DNA from: Bacteroidales bacterium
GTDB taxonomy: Bacteria > Bacteroidota > Bacteroidia > Bacteroidales > GWF2-38-335
NCBI GenBank assembly: GCA_016936815.1
Contig: JAFGXD010000130.1
Span: 1-35,958 of the forward strand
Reading direction: 5' to 3'
DNA length: 35,958 bases
A program made the position numbers and the translations under genes. Below the pieces are notes generated by a model. The model was not told the DNA's origin. It searched no databases and worked only from the letters and a program-made list of their open reading frames with translations. Shown in pieces: positions 33,838 through 35,958 of this stretch. Positions within the stretch are counted from its first letter, which is position 1, and each line of letters opens with the position of its first letter.

Positions 33838-33860
33838 CCTTAGACAGATTAATTCTAAGG
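33838..33860 (-). promoter_or_regulatory. Operator-like inverted repeat upstream of the 113-residue gene
   Basis: CCTTAGA and TCTAAGG form a perfect 7-bp inverted repeat around 9 bases, starting 8 bases before the ATG. Just upstream on the minus strand TTGACA and, after 18 bp from TTG, TAACTTGC resemble promoter boxes, so the palindrome lies between promoter and start where a repressor would block transcription. Confidence 0.4.
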
Positions 33861-34048
33861 TGCAAGTTACGAATTAATGCAATTTGTCAAGTGTCTTTTT
33901 ATTAACAGAAAATCATGTAAAACCCTTAATATCAGAGCTATTAAATACCACCATGGTGAAGGTTTGTAAAATATGTTGATTAACAAGTGATTAAGAGTAT
34001 GTGTTTTAGAGAAAAAACCTGTTAATAAGTTTATGCAAATAATATGTC

Positions 34049-34906
34049 CTAAGACATATTTGCTTGAAAATCTCTTAGAGAAGTTCCATCTTTAAGTTTC
34101 CACTCTGTCAAACAATTTGCATTTCTTCCCATAACAATACTTGCAGCAGCAGAAGCGCTGGAGAATAAATAATCATCTGGAAAAAAAAGTTCTCCATTTT
34201 TTTCTATTATCACTTCTTGCTCTAAAAGATAGCTTCTAAGTTTAATTAAATTGCCAGTGAAGGATGGAGAAGTACTATTAGCAGCTTTTGATTCTTTGAA
34301 GACAAGAAATCCATCAGAAGTTGCCTCACCTTTTGCATCAGCTCCTCTAGCAGCCTTAATTAGAAAGGTTTCTTGCGATTGTTGAACATTGGATTTGAAA
34401 ATACGCTTTTCTTCAAAAACTTTATGTCCTAAGGTATTTGTCAAAAGCTTAATATTTTCAATGAATTCCTCCATTTCTGATCTGTCAGACTCAGATATTG
34501 AGGATTGAGTAGGAATTGTAGAATTATCAATATGATAACGATTTACTGTTTTTGCAATCTCATACAACCGATTCTCTAAAAATTTAATATGTGCCTTATT
34601 AAGATTTTCATCTTTACTAATAAAGACAATTGCCTCGTTCCAGAATTCTTTTTGACTCAAGTGCTGATTTAAACGCTTTAATACCGTTTCTGCTTCACCT
34701 ATATAGACAAGGTCTTTTCCTAACTCATCTTTTCCAAATAAGAGGTATACACCAGGATTATTTAGATCAGGCCTATCTGAGCAATCCTTAATTTTAATTC
34801 TTGGAATCTTGTACGATTTCCCTGTCCAATTTGAGAGTTCACATGTTAACCTGCCGTTTGGTTCACCATCTATTAGAAATAGCTTTATTGTTCTTCCAAA
34901 TTTCAT
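34049..34906 (-). CDS. GIY-YIG nuclease-like protein with DUF4357 domain
   Basis: A 285-residue protein with a GIY-YIG domain at about 45-130 (PGVYLLFGKDELGKDLVYIG followed by EAETVLKRLNQH) and a C-terminal DUF4357 domain (GELFFPDDYLFSSASAAASI, NCLTEWKLKDGTSLRDF). The GIY-YIG motif is in the GVY...VYIG form, Arg in VLKRLNQH and the Glu in KFLENRLYEIA are present, so nuclease activity is plausible. This architecture is widespread on mobile elements and near restriction or defence genes; its targets are not known. Single gene, own promoter-like box (CAAATATA at 34945-34952, minus strand TATATTTG). Confidence 0.85.
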   Translation of the reverse strand: MKFGRTIKLFLIDGEPNGRLTCELSNWTGKSYKIPRIKIKDCSDRPDLNNPGVYLLFGKDELGKDLVYIGEAETVLKRLNQHLSQKEFWNEAIVFISKDENLNKAHIKFLENRLYEIAKTVNRYHIDNSTIPTQSSISESDRSEMEEFIENIKLLTNTLGHKVFEEKRIFKSNVQQSQETFLIKAARGADAKGEATSDGFLVFKESKAANSTSPSFTGNLIKLRSYLLEQEVIIEKNGELFFPDDYLFSSASAAASIVMGRNANCLTEWKLKDGTSLRDFQANMS

Positions 34907-34944
34907 CTCATTATAGTTTGAGTTAGTTGACTATATAAGTTATT

Positions 34945-34952
34945 CAAATATA
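34945..34952 (-). promoter_or_regulatory. -7 box of the GIY-YIG/DUF4357 gene
   Basis: Minus-strand TATATTTG, exact to TAnnTTTG, 38 bases upstream of the ATG. No clean -33 element at 19 bp is seen. Confidence 0.35.
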
Positions 34953-35104
34953 TACATTAAATTTCAATTCTAAAAGTATTTGATTGATGATCATTCTACA
35001 ACGCTTGAGGAGGCTATTTTGCATAATCCTATTATCTTGTCATACTTGTCAGATAATCTCGAGTTATGTAATATAGCTTAGGTTGTGTGAAAGCTGAACA
35101 ATTT

Positions 35105-35146
35105 CTGTACAGGAACCCACTTAGATTTGTGGGTTCTTTAGTACAG
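35105..35146. other. Interrupted long hairpin over the integrase stop codon
   Basis: CTGTAC, then GAACCCAC, an 8-base loop TTAGATTT, GTGGGTTC, then GTACAG: two nested perfect inverted repeats of 8 and 6 bp, with the integrase stop in the loop. There is no proper T run on either strand, so it may be an attenuated terminator, an mRNA-stabilising structure or a protein-binding site. Confidence 0.5.
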
Positions 35147-35958
35147 CGTTTACAATCATCTCATGAGCCTTATCAAGCTCTTCCTGATTATAATTATTCA
35201 GATAGATACTTGTCACTGCATTACCATAAGAATGACCTAAGAGTGCAGCTATGATTTCATTTGAGACACCTATGTCTTTTGCGATATTTGCAAAGCTATA
35301 GCGAAAAGTATAGCTTGTGATCTTATCATCAATGTAAGCAAAAAATGATATCCATTTTAAGTGTTTATTGATGAGTTTTCGCTTCTCTGTATACTTAGCT
35401 TCAAAGCTTATACTGTCCTTATAATACTTAAGGTAGTTATCAAGGACACATAGCAAGGTTTCACCGCTGTGCTTCAACATTGGTTCAAGTATCATCTTTG
35501 TTTCAGGCAAAATCTTTACACTATACAAGCGTTTAGTCTTACTGCGCTGGTAAACAATCCGATCTCCACGGATATTGTCCTTATTAAGGAGTAATAAATC
35601 TTTAAGATTAATACCACAGAGCAGGAAAATAAGCTTACCGATGATGTAAGCTTTCTGGTATCTGTGAGAGAAAGGAAGTTTTAATGCAAAATACTTCTGC
35701 ATGTCTTGAAGTGAGATATTTCTTGGCATTGTCTTAGTTTGTTTAATGGCGAACTTATGAAATGGGTAGTAAATCTGGTCAACCAGATCCATCTTTATTG
35801 CTTTGTTGTAAATTGACCTCATAGATCGCAAGTAAACAGAGATTGTGTTTGCACTTACTCCATCCTTAAGAAGCTCAGATTCAATCTTTACAAGATCAGC
35901 ATAGCTAACCTTTTCCATTCGCTTTTCAAGGTCAACAATCTTAGATATCCTTTTAAGA
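35121..35958 (-). CDS. Tyrosine recombinase/integrase (N-terminus outside window)
   Basis: About 279 residues are visible and the frame stays open to the window edge, upstream of the apparent Met at 35918, so the N-terminal arm-binding part is missing. A SAM-like core-binding domain (GVSANTISVYLRSMRSIYNKA) precedes the catalytic domain. Visible catalytic features: Lys in the RSKTKRLYSVKI beta hairpin, Arg in YTFRYSFANIAKDIG (with Tyr in place of the usual first His), His in ALLGHSYGN and the nucleophile Tyr in TSIYLNN. The first catalytic Arg region reads LLCGINLKDLL without Arg, as in some Bacteroidota integrases such as IntDOT. It is the likely enzyme for integration at tRNA-Val. Confidence 0.85.
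   Translation of the reverse strand, partial: LKRISKIVDLEKRMEKVSYADLVKIESELLKDGVSANTISVYLRSMRSIYNKAIKMDLVDQIYYPFHKFAIKQTKTMPRNISLQDMQKYFALKLPFSHRYQKAYIIGKLIFLLCGINLKDLLLLNKDNIRGDRIVYQRSKTKRLYSVKILPETKMILEPMLKHSGETLLCVLDNYLKYYKDSISFEAKYTEKRKLINKHLKWISFFAYIDDKITSYTFRYSFANIAKDIGVSNEIIAALLGHSYGNAVTSIYLNNYNQEELDKAHEMIVNAVLKNPQI

Larger units (their letters stand above)
29154..35958. mobile_element. Integrated genomic island at tRNA-Val (right end outside window)
   Basis: The region from the tRNA-Val fragment to the window end carries a tyrosine recombinase, a RadC/JAB protein near the left edge, cargo genes without housekeeping function, long non-coding stretches and many hypothetical genes. This contrasts with the dense, recognisable chromosome to the left. 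No conjugation, relaxase or phage structural gene is seen in the visible 6.8 kb, so whether it is an ICE, a satellite or a phage-like island stays open. Confidence 0.75.

Overview
ORGANISM. The window reads as a chromosome segment of an AT-rich Bacteroidota bacterium, probably a marine or anoxic Bacteroidales/Marinilabiliales-type lineage. The evidence is a type IX secretion (T9SS) C-terminal sorting domain, Bacteroidota promoter boxes (TTG/TTTG, about 19 bp, then TAnnTTTG), lineage-typical families (DUF4199, OstA-like protein, FISUMP lipoprotein) and almost no Shine-Dalgarno sites. The species cannot be named from the sequence. LAYOUT. (1) 1-1750: the 3' end of a large surface protein with 225-bp tandem HYR-type repeats and a T9SS tail, then a terminator. 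(2) 2085-5638, plus strand: DUF4199 membrane protein, GT2 and GT4 glycosyltransferases, a SufT-type DUF59 protein, a tiny lipoprotein and FolB. (3) 5663-10776, minus strand: SppA, then a lipoprotein-like gene with a broken start followed by sixA and ppk1. (4) 11028-17277, plus strand: a small membrane protein with mutL, a MoxR ATPase with an OstA/LptA-like protein, and an OmpA-type lipoprotein. (5) 17418-23637, plus strand: a respiratory sulfur operon made of a PsrA/PhsA-type Mo-enzyme with a Tat signal, PsrB-type four-cluster ferredoxin, NrfD/PsrC membrane subunit, two half-size YeeE/YedE sulfur transporters and two membrane-anchored rhodanese-fold proteins that share an unusual C-terminal Gly-Gly-Cys-Gly tail. 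TatC, the translocase for such Mo-enzymes, is encoded convergently next to it behind a PhoR-like histidine kinase. (6) 25631-28725, minus strand: RNase HI, MarC and an asparagine-synthetase-like enzyme. (7) 28827-29078: a GIY-YIG gene broken by one in-frame stop. (8) 29111-35958: an integrated genetic island. Its left edge is a 43-bp 3' fragment of a tRNA-Val(TAC) gene, and a tyrosine recombinase runs off the right edge of the window. Between them lie a RadC/JAB protein, an uncharacterised three-gene envelope operon, a FISUMP lipoprotein, a small unknown gene with an operator-like palindrome, a GIY-YIG/DUF4357 protein and non-coding DNA with degenerate repeats. HOW IT FITS TOGETHER. The main functional story is the sulfur operon. 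Electrons from the quinol pool would pass PsrC, PsrB and PsrA to polysulfide or thiosulfate, YeeE-type channels would move reduced sulfur, and the rhodanese pair with SoxY-like Cys tails could carry sulfane sulfur between them outside the cytoplasmic membrane. The second story is the tRNA-Val island, whose cargo is mostly undescribed.
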